From Loxodes magnus (taxonomy: Eukaryota; Ciliophora; Karyorelictea; Loxodida; Loxodidae): a stretch of DNA of 64,000 bases. The notes under the pieces are model-generated. The model searched no databases and was not told the origin of the DNA. It worked only from the letters and a program-made list of their open reading frames with translations. This document shows positions 1-12,657 of the stretch, piece after piece; within the stretch, counting starts at the first letter, position 1; each line of letters starts with the position of its first letter. The DNA is taken from NCBI GenBank assembly GCA_946699065.1, contig CAMPDV010000114.1, positions 496,001-560,000 on the forward strand, in the 5' to 3' direction. Both the position numbers and the translations under genes were made by a program.

Positions 1-1005
1 TTGCTTTTTTCTTATATTAGCTAGCAAATCATTGTTAGCTATACTAAACGATCGCTTCTACTAATTTTAAGTGCTAAGAGATTATCTAAGGAGTTTCACT
101 GCAGCAGTCTGTTTTATTTCTTTAGGATTCTAAAATTTCTTATTCTTTGGTGTTCCGTTAAGTATACTGTTTATTTCTAATTTTAGAACTGAAGAATTAA
201 GTGAGAGATCCTTTTTATTTGAGAATTTGAACATTTTTAATTCAAATTTATATTGGTTATTAAGCTTAACTAAGAGAGAGATATGCTGCTTATATTAATC
301 AAGATAATAATCATAGATTTAATCCTAGAGAAAGAAGAACTAAGAAGTGCAAGCTATCATATACTTAGTTAATCAACACTCTTAGATAGGCATAAAAACG
401 AGATATGTTAATAGATAAACTCAAGTTTTTAAGTTGCTAAGCATCTAACCTGCCACAAGATTTTCTCATTATACAATTGAAAAACTCTTGAAGTTAGATG
501 AAAATACCTGAAGCTATTAAATCTAGTAGCATAATCCTAATAGCAAGGTTATTTATACTTGTATTGAAATTAAATAGCTATTTATAACTTAAAAATCCAA
601 ACTAAAGCACACTTACATAATATATCTTAAAGTGATAAATTAATAAGTTCTGTACTAATTGCTTAGTTGCTCATATCTAAGTGACTTAATAATATAATAT
701 TACTTAAGTAAATATAAGGAAGATATACTTATCTTAGTTTGGAAATACTCTATAAATTGTAAATAATACTACGAAGAACAGTAAGCTGCTAATAATTAAA
801 AGAGAAAAGTGCTATTCTATAATAAAATAGGCTAATGTGTATTATTATATACTTACATTGAGAAAATAGTATCATAGTATAGGGATTCTTTAGTAGTTAA
901 TGGGATAAAATAGCTAAAAAAGTAAAGATGAGATTGATAAAATCTAGATAACAAGTATAAACTGATTAGTATGAATATAGGTATATGCATTTAATTAAAT
1001 TTTGC
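1..1005. other. Unassigned AT-rich spacer, possible edge fragment
   Basis: No gene is recognised. A short TGA-ended reading frame enters from the left edge on the plus strand (to about 190) and could be the tail of a membrane protein, but its composition is not distinctive. The minus-strand frame of the neighbouring Cys-rich protein stays free of TGA through this stretch, which only shows how weak TGA absence is as coding evidence in this DNA. Confidence 0.4.
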
Positions 1006-1959
1006 TTAACCTGTGTTCTCAAAACTTAACTCCTCTTTTTCCTAGTTTGAATTGTTCTAGACATAATAAAAGCATATGCAGCATCCTAATAAAACGCCAG
1101 TTAGAATGATGGTGATGACTATTCAAATAGAAACATTTAATAAATTGCTTTTAATTATTTTCTTGTAGTCACTGAATTTCTTAATACATGACAATTCTGA
1201 TTCATTTTCTTCTAAAGCTAGAATGAAGTGCTCTAATTAAATTCCAATAAAATATTTACATGCATTTTATTGGTAATTTTCTTAGTCAGTCTGATGAACT
1301 TCTTCGCATACGTATCTTCAGAATTCTTCATAAGCAGGATCTCAAACAGATGTAGTGCATCTTCCCATTCCATCTGAAGATATAACACAAAGACATTTCT
1401 AACTAGCACACTAATTACTATTTTAGCACTTTTTCCACTTAATTCTTCCATGAATACTTAACTACTTCTTACTGTATACTGAAGAGTTCAAATTAAGAGA
1501 CTTACTAGCATCTTCTCTAAATTAGAAGAAGCTACAAATTCAAGACTTATCACAGTTTTTTGTGTTTCCACATAGATTTTAATATTCGCAATGCTTGTTA
1601 CACTACAGTTAGTCGAACAAATTCCTATCTTTGCAGAAATATCTATACAAGTCCCATTCATTATCTACACTCTAGCTTAAGTTATTCAAATAGCTCAAAT
1701 CTTAATTACTATCTTAACTCTCATTCTTAGGAATGCACATCGATTAAGTCTTTCCTTTATAATAGTCCAATAAAAAGCAAGTTTCATTCTGGTTATCACA
1801 GAAAGGCCCTACTTCTATATACCCTACATCATTCTAATAAAAGCAATATCCAGGTTTATTGTTAATACTCTTTCCACATCTCCATACAGGACAGAGCGAC
1901 TCTATTTGAATAAATAAAACTAAAAGACATAAAAAATTCTTTAGATTATGAAAGGACAT
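1006..1959 (-). CDS. Cys-rich type I membrane protein (paralogue of 50936-51844)
   Basis: Function unknown. The frame opens with a signal peptide (a Leu/Val/Phe core ending near residue 22), then a Cys-rich ectodomain with repeated C/W/N motifs such as SLCPVWRCG, and a single membrane segment of about 23 residues coded near 1070-1135, followed by a short polar tail. At least four in-frame TGA read as Trp (for example CDKSWICSF and TTSVWDPAYEEFW). It aligns over its length with the minus-strand gene at 50936-51844: CPVWRC versus CPIWQC, then LLDYYKGKTQ versus ILDFYEGAKST, then a lone TM. No TGA follows in frame after the tail, so the 3' end given here (a TAA after ENTG) is arbitrary. The gene may use an unseen mini-intron, or may have lost its stop. 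A surface-antigen-like role is inference. Confidence 0.7.
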
Positions 1960-2354
1960 TTTAAATTAAGACTTAACTAGAAACATTTTAATAGCCTACT
2001 TATTTAAAGCTTGGGTTAAGTTTAAATCGGCACTCCTAGTTAAAGATATATCTTATATTTAGGATACTTAAAAGATGTAGTTTTAATTCAGTTTATACAA
2101 ACTAGATTTTTAGCTTTATATGCCTATTTTATATTGGTAGTCTATATCTTATTGACTCTTAGAAGTCCTAGGGATTCTGAAAGTTCTTATTAAATCACTA
2201 CCATTTTTGTACTTAGATAAGGAGCTTACGTAGTATAGTCTACAGTAGGTTCTTCCTTTTATATAACAATTGTTCCATCAAAGAATTAAAGACAAATGTA
2301 AATTAAAAACCATAATTTGTTTATCCTAGTGATTCAATCTCAAAACTCTACTTA
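1960..2354. other. Unassigned spacer
   Basis: Divergent spacer upstream of the Cys-rich membrane gene. The plus frame of the following tentative ORF stays open upstream of its first ATG, so part of this stretch may be coding or hold an intron. Nothing else is recognised. Confidence 0.35.
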
Positions 2355-2960
2355 ATGATCGAAAATAAAAGTCATTTAAATAGAAGTTAAAGGATTCAAT
2401 ATGAAAGTCAGTTAAAGCTTCTGCAATATAAAAAGAGATATAAGTGAGAAAACGAGTTTCATCGCTATGACAAAAACGGAAATAGGATATATTTAAGGAA
2501 AAGTTAAATTATATCCAATTAAATATTTATAAAATAACGAATCTCTAACTTAGTTATAGTCAAGTATGTTAAATATAACTTTAGATATAAATTCACTTTT
2601 ATAGATAGATTAGTCAACATTGAACCTAGAAATCTTAAGTCTTTTCATAACAAAAAGCAGAAGGAAGTAGTTTATAAATATTATATATTAAGCTTTCTTA
2701 AAAACTAGCTCTTAGGGTACTTTAAAGCAAATCCTTAGTAAAAATAATGTATTAGGACATATATTTTTCATGCTATTGCTAAGAGAGTCAATTAAACTGT
2801 ATTTTGATTACCATTTAGAAAGTATCTCTAAAGCTATAATTTATAAGAAAAGCATCTGTATTGCAACTTTTACTAAGCGTGTAAAAGTTACTATCATACT
2901 GTAATTAAAAAGTAAAGAATAATTTCTTAATACTTGTAGTAGTTAAAGATTAAAAGGTGA
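2355..2960 (+). CDS. Tentative basic protein of 201 residues
   Basis: ATG-to-TGA frame that is open only if TAA/TAG are Gln and one TGA is Trp. The product is rich in Lys, Tyr, Phe and Gln and contains a region with ordinary protein-like composition near residues 25-45 (WENEFHRYDKNGNRIYLRK). No family is recognised. The frame is also open upstream of the ATG, so the start is uncertain. Because TGA is the only stop, frames this long occur by chance in AT-rich spacer, and the call rests mainly on composition. Confidence 0.3.
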
Positions 2961-3345
2961 TTCTAGAAGATGCCTAGAATCTATTATTTAGTCTAATAAT
3001 TTTTATTGAAGTCTTATTTCTTCTAAAGAGTCTCTTGAAAATGTTTAATATTTATTCCCAAAGTAATTAGAATTTTAAAGTACGGTTATGAATAGGAGTA
3101 ATGAAACATTTTTTAGTTCTATATCTCTTTCTACTCTTTTAGGTATAAAGCTTTATATATTTTTATTTCATTTTACCAGTTTCTTAGCCCGTACGGTCGT
3201 TATTTGAAGAATTGAATAACCTGGATTAAGTTGAAAAGTAAATAGTAAGACAGAAAGCATTTAGTTAGGTTAAAGTTTTGCAAAAGTAATGAAATGAAGA
3301 TGATTAAAGTAGCTTTAGTATAGTTTAAATAGATAAAAGTAAAAG
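2961..3345. other. Unassigned spacer
   Basis: Spacer between convergent ORFs. No gene, repeat or motif is recognised. Confidence 0.4.
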
Positions 3346-3651
3346 TCATTTGACGTATTTATCCTTCCGAAATATTTTATTATAGAGTCTATTGTAGCAT
3401 TTTTGACATATATCTCGAGCGTAAACTTAAGCACCAGTATGCTCACATTTTGCTTCTCCGCTTCTTTTCTTATTCTTCTTTTTTTCTATTATCTATTACA
3501 TCTCTTCAGCAACCTCTTCACATTTCCGCTTAGGCAAGCTTGGTAATTTCCTACAAATAGGCCACTAAGGGCCAAAATGGAGTGTGGGATGAGCTCTAAG
3601 AAGGCTGGGCATTTCCAGCAAGATAGTTTTTTTGTTCCTCTTCTGCTTCAT
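3346..3651 (-). CDS. Small C-x-H / A-R-x2-C-x2-CY motif protein (paralogue of 58724-59224)
   Basis: A 101-residue protein ending in TGA. Near the C terminus it has KCEHTGAQVYARDICQKCY, a Cys/His arrangement that looks metal-binding. The paralogue at 58724-59224 has two such units (CPHTSSRHYAKNMCSACYHR and CEHVDRVVFARGLCSSCY). The N-terminal halves also align: EMPSLLRAHPTLHFGPQWP here versus GMPSLLGDIVQLKFQTQWP there, followed by LPSLPK versus LPKLGQ. A Lys/Glu-rich linker separates the two conserved parts. Similar C-x-H...AKGxCxxCY units are, as far as I know, common in ciliate proteins without a settled function; nucleic-acid binding is only a guess. This copy keeps one unit and may be a shortened paralogue. 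Confidence 0.7.
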
Positions 3652-4308
3652 ATTTAAATAAAAATTCAATAATTAGCAAATCAAATATCAACTTTTTGTA
3701 AAATAGCTACTTTTTTCCCTTTATCATCTTGGAAATTAAAGACCAAAAAATTGATACATCTTTGCATAATTTCTACTTAATGTTTTAATATTAAACTTGT
3801 GACACTTTCAAACGGAAAATTAAATATGATAACTTAGTTTTTTCTAACTTCTTCCTCTACTAGTAAGTAAGAAAGAAAGAGTTTATTAAGGAAGTGAGGA
3901 AAGTAAGTATCTAAGTTTATGATACTGGGATATGAATCTAATCACCATCAAATGGTACGATATCAACAGACATTATTATATATTCTAACCTATCAATCAT
4001 CAACCACAGCTTTTAATAGGTGATTTTGTAGTAAGAAATGAAACTAAAACATTTCATTTCCCTTTCTAATTAAACCGATAGAAATAAATTCTGGCATTAT
4101 AAGAATAAAAGTGAGAAACCGCTAATGTAAATTAGTAAGAGTCAACTTCTAATAAATTTTGTTAATAGAATTATCAGAAATATTTCATTTAAATCTACCT
4201 TGTGATTATTAACTTAAATAAATGTAACCAGATAATTAATAATAAGGCTTTGAATAAAAACTCTTGAGTAACAGTAGAAATTTAAAAAAGAAGCTTGAAA
4301 GTAATAAG
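3652..4308. other. Unassigned spacer
   Basis: AT-rich divergent spacer between the minus-strand C/H-motif gene and the plus-strand coiled-coil gene. A short purine run (GTAAGTAAGAAAGAAAGAG) lies near 3863. No gene is recognised. Confidence 0.4.
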
Positions 4309-5244
4309 ATGTGGCAGAAGATTATTGAGTAAGGCTACGAGTTGAGCAATCATTAGATGGAAGCTCTTTAACATATAAAAAAATAAGAGTTACAGCTTAA
4401 GCAATGGTAAAATTTCCTAAGCATATATCAGAAGTGAGAATCAAAGTAAAATTAAATGAAAGTAAAAAAATCGAAAAAGAAAGTAAAAGATGTTGTGGTA
4501 GATAATAGATTGCTAGAGCTTATTCATGCTATTTAGTTACTACGTCTTATTTAAAACAATTCTGAAGAACATCAAGAGTTAATTTAATCTTAGGAAGTGA
4601 AAGTTTTGCTAGAATTTGGGAATCAGATTTTACCTAATCTTTCTCAGGGTGATTCTTATTAACAAACGCTGGCAACTTCACTAGAGGCTTCATAAAATTT
4701 TTTTGAAAAATCAAATAAGTTAGTGCCGAAATCAAACTACACTTACAAGCAAGTTAACAAATTCCTATAAATAGTAAGAAGCAACATCAGCCAGCTTTAA
4801 TATCCTGCGATTAAAGAAAAATTATTAGAAAGAGAATTTATTGAAGAGATATAGATTCCAATGCTAATTCCTTTATCAAACCCTATACTTTAAAAAGAGT
4901 AGAAAGATGATTAATAGCTTTAATGTTGCTACAAGAATTAATAGAAAATGGTAATAAAAGAATAGATGAATTAAAGGGTGCTTTAACACTAGGATAAGTT
5001 AATGTACCATTGTAAAACTTAGCAAGTTCAATCTAATTGGATAGACGAAAAAATTCAGCTTTTTAATTTAGGTCCAAGTGATTGGGGATTAGAAGAAATA
5101 TCTAAACACTACTCTGTTAAGTAATAGTTTTGTATAGAACAATGTAATGAACAAAAGTAAAACTAATATGACGAAGTAGAAATTTAGTTGTCTTATGACT
5201 TTGGTAAAGAAATCAAAGCGAGTTAAGAAATAAGAAGAAATTGA
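4309..5244 (+). CDS. Hypothetical helical/coiled-coil protein, 311 aa
   Basis: ATG to TGA, one frame, with one internal TGA as Trp (residue about 43) and many TAA/TAG as Gln. The first 45 residues are Gln/Leu-rich and likely helical. A basic patch follows (VKKSKKKVKD), then Leu-rich helices and a central part with good composition (residues about 100-190: VLLEFGNQILPNLSQG and SNYTYKQVNKFLQIVRSN). The C-terminal third has WIDEKIQLFNLGPSDWGLEE. I do not recognise a family. The ATG at 4456, in the same frame, is an alternative start. Confidence 0.55.
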
Positions 5245-5762
5245 GGAAGTACAAACTTAAATCAAAAACTTAATTATATAGCTTATATTATTTGATTATC
5301 TCAATAATTGATATTCACTTAACTTCATAAGTCTTAAATTAAAGCTACCTTTAAATGACTAAATCAAATAGCTAAAGGCAGATAGATAATATTCTTCTAA
5401 GATAATCAATAATATCTAATTAAGAAGGTATCATATAAACTATCCAATTAGAAGTAATTTAATTTTATACCTATATTTTACTTATCTAAGCAGAAGCAAA
5501 TTTTGAATACCTAGTCGAAGTGCATGATCATTATCAATTACTTAAATAGACCAAATTAAACTAAGTTTACCTTTATTAAGTTAGATCTATAAAAGAAATA
5601 GAATACGATCATTACTGCTTATATTAGGGAACAAACTATTAGATATAGTAAATATATTTTCTACTTTAGTAGTTAATTTATTAAGGGTTAACTAGAAAAT
5701 TGAATAAAGGGATTAAACTATTTTCTCAAGTTTTGTTTTGAAGAGTTTAAAAATATAATTAA
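5245..5762. other. Unassigned spacer
   Basis: AT-rich spacer between two plus-strand genes. Nothing recognised. Confidence 0.4.
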
Positions 5763-6263
5763 ATGGGAATGAGCAGTAGTAATAGATAGAGTGGATTTTT
5801 TGATACTGTTAATGTTGAATTAAAGGACAACAGGAGATATGAACCTGATTGAAACCCTAAAGTTACAGAGGTTTGGCTTTTGACTCGCAAAATTGAGTAT
5901 GAAAAATTGCCTTTATTTGAACATTGAGCAGTACTTTTACAGCTGGATGAAGTGTATTATTGTATAGCACAGAAATAGGGAGAAGAAATAACACTTGACT
6001 TCTCCTTCAACAAAAATGAAATGATTCTGAAGACTTGAACTAAAAATTATAAAAACTGTATTTACATGTATAATCAAAGCAAATGTGACCTATAATGAGA
6101 TTAAGTGAAGTTTTATATAGAAATACAAAGTAGATAGTACAACGGTTTTAGCAATAACTGCCAACATTTCGCTAAGCAACTTATCACAGATTTAACTGGA
6201 GGTTTTAAAAAAGCCTTAGTAGGATCTGACTTCTCCTTTTCACCAGACAAACTTTTTGGTTGA
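5763..6263 (+). CDS. NC-domain (LRAT/H-rev107-like) papain-fold protein
   Basis: A 166-residue protein, ATG to TGA, with four internal TGA as Trp. Two blocks define it: FEHWAVLLQLDEVYY (about residues 59-73) holds the His of the NC/LRAT family HWA motif, and SNNCQHFAKQLITDL (about residues 131-145) holds the Cys of the NNC-x-HF motif. In the NlpC/P60-type circularly permuted papain fold these are the catalytic pair; family members are acyltransferases, phospholipases or thiol peptidases acting on lipids or proteins. There is no signal peptide or TM segment. The Cys box is the stronger match; the intervening strand sequence is divergent. A PPPDE-type peptidase is the main alternative. Confidence 0.6.
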
Positions 6264-6521
6264 TAATCATGTTCATATTCAAAAACTTTCTTAATCATTT
6301 GTTTAAAGAAAAACTTAAAATTCAATGAACATAAATAAAATTAAACTAGTAAAGTATAAATTCTTTTATAAGTATGAAAGTTTGAGTATTTAAACGCTTA
6401 GATAAGTCATATAATATGATATATACTCAATGATCATCATTATAATATAAAAGATCATTATAATGCTTGTTTAAACATATTTAAACTTTTTAAATTTTGT
6501 TGTCTTTTGTTTGTTAATGTA

Positions 6522-9500
6522 TCAAAAACTATCTCCCGTAGCAAGATACTTAAAGACTTCAGGAAGTTCTGTTATTAACTCAATAGGCAGATGTTTGAAT
6601 AAATTTCGAGCGTTTCAAATTTACTTCTTCATTTACTCAGCATATTTTAATCAAACAAGGACACCCAAAATCATAAAAATGGAGAACCACAGAGTGAAAT
6701 GTAAAGCAAATTTGTCCATATTATTTACAAAATCATCTATTTATTACTCAAGAGAAATACCGAACTACTAAATAATCTGAGTCACTCATCTGTTTAATTC
6801 TTCAAATTCATCAATTTTAGCATATTCACCATCTGCAATTTCGATAAATAAATCGGCAAGTCTTCTTTATCCAGCTTCATTACCTTTTGTTAAAACTCCT
6901 CCTCCTAATCTTTAGCACTAACTTAACTTCGCCTAGAAATCAGGAAAATCACAAGCATTTCCTTCGTAATAGTTACTATAAAACTCTATTACATAGTTTT
7001 CATATGTATTTTCATGATCATTATAGTAATCATGTGACTTCTATATGTTTTTACTTCAAGTCTAATCATACTACTAACTTAATTAGTCTACTCTTTAATT
7101 GAAAAAGAAGGAAGAAGAATTAAGCATCAGTTCTCTCAATATTGAAGATGAAGTCCTTGTATCCGAAAATAGACGATTAATTTGGGTCTATATTTTGATT
7201 CTATAGTAAAGCTATTTCAGTAGTTAACTGAAAACTTCATACGTTATAAATAAATAAAAAACGCAAATCAAACTAAATCCTATCATTAAGGCAAGGGTTC
7301 TTAAATGCTCTTTTAGAGGATCGCAAAATTTAGTTTTTAGCCTTCTTCTAGATAATCTATTTCCAGTCACTTTTTTTTGCATCCCTTTTTTATTTTAACC
7401 CTTTTCATTTTTTTTGTTTTTAACCTAAATTAAAGTGCTTTCACTTTAGTTAGCTTTTACATTTGTTTTATCTGCTTATCTTTCTGAAGTAAGCGAGCCA
7501 TCTATTATTTCCTTATCTTCTTTCGAAATTTCTTTGTCTGATTCTGATAGATTCTGCATTTCTTCTCCCTAAAAATTATCATTAGAAGTTTTATCACTTA
7601 GATGAGACTAAAGCATTTGAATCTTTTTTTTTCTGTTTATATTGAATATAATTTAGAAGGCTACAAACTCAGATTTTTTAATTCTATACATTACTTATAT
7701 TTCAATGGCAATGACAATTATGCAAAATAGAGAAGTGATGAATAGGAAAATTATTCCTGAGACTTATTAAGTTTTTTCATTTCTTTGTTGCTCATCATTT
7801 ATTTACTATTCTCATTTTTTATACTAATCTGATAAAAAGGGCATCATCACGTTGTATGACGTGTTTATTATCCAGTGCATCTCTTTATTGTCTAAACCCA
7901 TTTCTTAAAGTGAATCGTTATACTTCGCAAGAACATATGATATTAGAATATCGTTAGCTTAAAAAGTAGTTACTTCTATAAGTTAATTAGGATTGTGAGC
8001 ATCTGGTAAGGAAATACTGTGAAAACAAAAATCAAAGACGTTAGTTTTTAATTTTTACGGAAAAAACTCATCACATTAGATCTTGTCAATTAGAGATTAA
8101 ATATTCAAACCAGCTTGGTGTAACTTATTTCTTTGCTACTATTCAAATTAACTTCTAGTCAAGTTGGATATTATTCAAGTTGATGCAGCAAGAGAGTTAT
8201 TTGATAAGAGAGTGAGATATCTGGAATGTTTTCCAATGTCTCTCATAGAAACAAGAGTTTATGAAATATCTTTCTAATATTCCCAGAAGTTAATATTCTT
8301 ATCTCTTATAGTTATACAAATTAAAGTAAAAGCTATTTGACATGCTACAAAAACAATCGAAGCCAGTACCATTGTAATTCTTATCGCTTTAATTTCCTTA
8401 GGTACTTTCAATAACTTATGCTTTTTCAAATGTTACTTTAAGAAATTCGTTTTCTACCTAGAAGAAGAAATCAAACTCTACTATTAACCTTCAGATATAA
8501 GATTTTCTACATCTTCTTCAGTTTATGATACGTTATTCTTGGTAGATGAGGAATTAATAGAATCCCTGTTAGCTTTAACGATTTCAGAATTAATATTATC
8601 TTGTAGTGTTATTATATAATAGTTTAAATCAGAAATGGCTTTCTTTTCTATTGTTATCTACATAATTGTGGATACCATTTCAGTCAAACTTTAAATTATT
8701 TCTCCTTCATTCATATTTTAAAGTGCCTATAGCTTTTTTTATTCTATATCTTACTTATCTAATTATTGATTTAATCTGATAGACCTTGCTATACTAAAGC
8801 TTTGACTGCGAAAGCTCAAAGTATTATAAGATTTCGTACTACTGCAGATTGACATTTAGTTTTCAAGTTAATATTTTCTTTATATTAAAGGCTTAAATAT
8901 CCTCTTAAGCATGTGCTAATCTTTTGCGTATTTATCAACTATAAACTTTAAATTTTTAATTTCTTCTTCATCCTTCGGAATTATGACAGAAGTGTCAAAG
9001 AATCCAAAATAGTCGGTTAAACGTTTTTCGAATTCTGGAATTAGACATACTATGCTGACATTTGATGATTATATAAAAGAACTGACACTTTGTCCTAGCA
9101 TCTTTCTCATGTTATTGGATACTGTGTTTATGACTCTATTTTCATCTAATAAGATAAATCCTTTATTTGAGTCTTCCTTTTGAGCCTATATAATAGCAAC
9201 AAATTCGAATCCTTCATGAATTTCAGATGGCTGTAGATATACAAGCTTGCTAATAGGAAAAAGGAGACCTTCTTAATTTTGACCGAAGTGGTTTTATATT
9301 TTGCCTGAATACTATTAAGTTTCAATTACTTTTCTCAAGTTCACATCATGTTACTTAGCTATGAGTTTAGGCATCAAGATATTAATATGCTAGTTTACTA
9401 GCTAATTACTTTTAAATCCAAAAACCTTATCTACATTCTAAGAAACGTATAAAACCTAACCTAAGCTATTTTAATCAGCACTTACTCTAAATACAACAGT

Positions 9501-11225
9501 TTTGTCATTGAAAAGATAATCAAATTAGCGTAGGTGAAGGTATTTCTATTATGATTTTTGAACTTCAGTCCAAAACTAGTCGAATTTATGGCGCTGCTTA
9601 TATTCTTTGTCTATATCCTATTTAATTACTTTCAGATATTAGATGTATACCTTATTTGCTTACTAGTTGTAAGGGGAAATCTTCTATATCTGCTAAAAGG
9701 TTTTTTTGAAATCATTCTTAGCGTTCTAAAATGTCTTACTTATGCTTAAAAAATCTTAAAGCTGTAGATTTTTCTGAAGTAGTTATAGTCAAAATCTTCT
9801 GCGCTGGTTTTCACACTCGAATAGCAATTAATCGAGTTAATTTAAAAGTTCCTCATACTTTATAATTAAGATAGGGTTTTGAATTTCTGATCCCATTTAG
9901 TTGTTTCCCATGTAAATCTGATAGTTGTAGAGTGTATCTAGACATAGCCTTTCCTAATTATCTTTAATTTTCCTATGTATCAATTCCTTTAGCATAAAAG
10001 CCTAATGCTTCTATACAAAGTTTAGTTAATACTTTTCAGCTTTATTAATGTTCATTAATGCCTTTTGAATATCATTCAGTCCATTGAAGTTTATTCTAGC
10101 TAGTTCAAGATACAGAGTACCGGAAAAAATGGATTTATCTTCCATCTGCTCTTAAAAGATAGACAAAATTCTGGCAATTACATTATGATCGAACGCTTTA
10201 GAGTAAGTTTTGTACTAGCATTGTATTCCCTTAAACTTAAGTGACTAGTAGCTAGGCTTTTCATCAAGTAAAGACTTCATATACTAGAAAACGCTAAGAA
10301 AATACTAAATGTTTATCTTAAAATGCTTGCTTTATGACATCACTATCTAGTTCTTTAGCTTCAAGATAAGAAACACAAGGATAAGTAAAACAATGAAAGA
10401 AGTGATTGTAGTAACGTAGTCCATTCCAAGTTAATCATAGAGTACTATGCATATTATAAAGATTATTCGGGTGATGTTCAAATAGTTTAGCACATTATCT
10501 ACATAATAGTCATAAAATACAGGCCTTTTTATTAAATATGCTAACTATATTAAACCGAAGACAAACGAGAGAATAAGTATAACGTATCAAACTTCACAGG
10601 TATTCAAAACGATTATGCAAAGTCTTTCCAGAGTGAAAAACTATAAGTAATAAGCGTTTTTTTCAAATCTATAGGTAAAATGTTACATTGAAAGGAAATC
10701 AACTGTGATATAGGAAATCTAATGGAAAAATAAGTTTGAGAGAATAACCTCAATTAGTATCACTCTAAAAGATAATTCAACTTACATAATAAGCACTATT
10801 CCTATAATGAGTAGTATTATCTTGACGATTTAATCGCTACATTTAGCAGATTGGAGCAAAAATTCTACCAAAATAGGGAAAATTATTCAAGCTAGTACAA
10901 TAAGAATTTTTACTTTCAACTATTAAAATAAAGATTGCTTTCATTCTTTAAGATATAACCCTAAATGGCCAAAGCAGAACATAATAGCAAGAGTGTACTT
11001 CCATATTTCGAATAAGTCCTGAGGAAATACTCTCATAATACCTAAAATCCTACTTACAAAACTATCGATAAAGCTTGGATCAAGATGATAACTTAGATAT
11101 TAGATGAATGTCAGGACAAGAATAGCAATAGCTTATTTTCTGGATACTTGTTTACTTATCATCATTTCCATACTAAACAATTTCTATCCAAATAGCTATA
11201 TTCTTTTTTCATTCGCTGATAGCAT
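6522..11225 (-). CDS. Giant polytopic membrane protein with PAS-like domain, ciliate TmcB-like family
   Basis: A single frame of 1567 residues closed by TGA at 6522-6524. Order: N-terminal cluster of about six membrane helices (residues 20-320), a long helical cytosolic region (330-570) ending in a FWLQLLQKNLQLQDFL-type helix, a PAS-like domain (about 560-680) with VDKVFGFKSNQLVNQHINIL followed by MPKLIAKQHD, a polar linker, then further TM segments near 960, 1170, 1317 and 1525, and a short tail (NLFKHLPIELITELPEVF). This layout is typical of the large ciliate PAS/TmcB-type membrane proteins, whose role is unknown but probably sensory. About a dozen TGA codons read as Trp. One at 6786-6788 looks like a stop but the frame continues with a good TM helix, so I extended to 6522. 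The start at 11225 is the first ATG of the open frame. No intron is needed. Confidence 0.85.
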
Positions 11226-12027
11226 TTTTATAATTAGTTAAGTAAATTCAAATTAAAGGAGCAGCACTAACCTGAAGTAATTAGCAATGAAAATACTTAT
11301 ATAAAATATCATTTTTATAGGTTATCTTAAGAAGAAAAAATATCAATATAATATTTTTGCACTTACATTTCAAATGCTGTAAGCAATATGTGATCTAAGA
11401 AAGAGGGTAAAATAATTAAATATTTCAGACTTTAAAGTGTAAATTTAAGACAATTAATATGTTTAATGGACTCAATAAAAGAATGACTCTGCATTACTAT
11501 TTGGTAATTAAATAAAGTTTAAAAATGAAAATTTTCCTTTTTAAATATCATATGGACAGTCTAATAACATTGGGAGGCTATTTTTATTGCTAATTAACTT
11601 TAGTCAGTCTTTTAATTTTTATAAGGAGAAGCTGAGGTAAAACTAGTTATAAGTAGTCTTGATCTAAGCTAACTACTTTTGCAGATTATAGTTAACTTCT
11701 CTAAAAGTATAGAAAAAGAAATATTTGGAGCAGTATTTAAGCTAAATGCTTTACTTAACTTACATTTAATTAATAATCCCTTATATAAATGCTTATAAAT
11801 AGGATATAGAGTCTATTTATTATGCTTTAATAGAGTTACCTTATTTTCAAAGCTTATGCTTTTAATTTACTTTTTAAAATGAAGGGTATTATCTAATAAG
11901 CTCTCTGTTATTAGTTATGAATTTAAATTTAATTAAATTGAAAGAAGAAGAAAGAAGAGTATTAAGAATGTTGGCAAAAATTGTGTAAAATGAAGTAAAA
12001 ATGAAAGAATGTTTTTTCCTTGCTAAC
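11226..12027. other. Unassigned spacer
   Basis: Upstream region of the giant TmcB-like gene and downstream region of the ankyrin gene, both on the minus strand. Very AT-rich. No ORF of convincing composition. Confidence 0.4.
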
Positions 12028-12657
12028 TCAGAGATATTCGACAATCATCCTAAATAAATTAGTTGGTAAGTTTAGAACCAATCTCACTTTAGCTTCTTTT
12101 TCTTTAGTGAAATTTTCAATTTGCTGCTTCACAGAAGGAAGATCAGCTACTAAATCTATCACTGTTTGTCCTTAGTTGTTCTACATTAATGGATACACGC
12201 GTGCTTAATTTAAAAGGTATTAGAAGATTACGAAAGTCGTATCTTGAAAATAAGTCTTGGTTTATTCTTCTGGACTAATAAACTGATAACCCATTTATTT
12301 CTGTTAGTATTTTTCTTATCTCTCCTTATATAGCTTTTACTAATTTTGATAATAGTACTCTTACCAACTTCTAAAGTCCTCTTCTTTTGGTTCTCCTTTA
12401 TTTTTTATTCCTATTGCTGTTATATGTAGAAGACTATTTTTTTCGTTATCTAAAACTTATGTTGGCACCTTAGCTTCAAAAACAAGTCAATAAAACAAAT
12501 GAAAATGACCATTTTTCAAGGCTAAAGAAAGAGCATTATCTCCGTTTTTGTCCCTGGAGCTAGTAATTTGTTACTTATCCGTCAATTTCAAATAAAACTC
12601 CTTGAGTTCTTCTAAATTGCCATTTGCTGCTATTTCGAGCCAATTCTAAGAAGTCAT
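12028..12657 (-). CDS. Ankyrin-repeat protein, 209 aa
   Basis: ATG to TGA in one frame, with one TGA as Trp (FYWLVFEAK). Ankyrin-type helical repeats are visible: NWLEIAANGNLEELKEFYL (residues 5-23), DKNGDNALSLALKNGHFHLF (about 36-55), NEKNSLLHITAIG (about 70) and NNQGQTVIDLVADLPSVKQQ (about 165). A Gln/Tyr/Glu-rich insertion separates the third and fourth repeats. There is no signal or membrane segment, so it is probably a cytosolic adaptor; the partner cannot be inferred. Confidence 0.75.

Noticed and set aside
6113-6325. Minus-strand ORF of 70 codons
   Set aside because: Antisense of the NC-domain gene, which has recognisable catalytic motifs on the plus strand.
6511-6771. Plus-strand ORF of 86 codons
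   Set aside because: Antisense of the C-terminal TM region of the giant membrane protein, which continues past the TGA at 6786.
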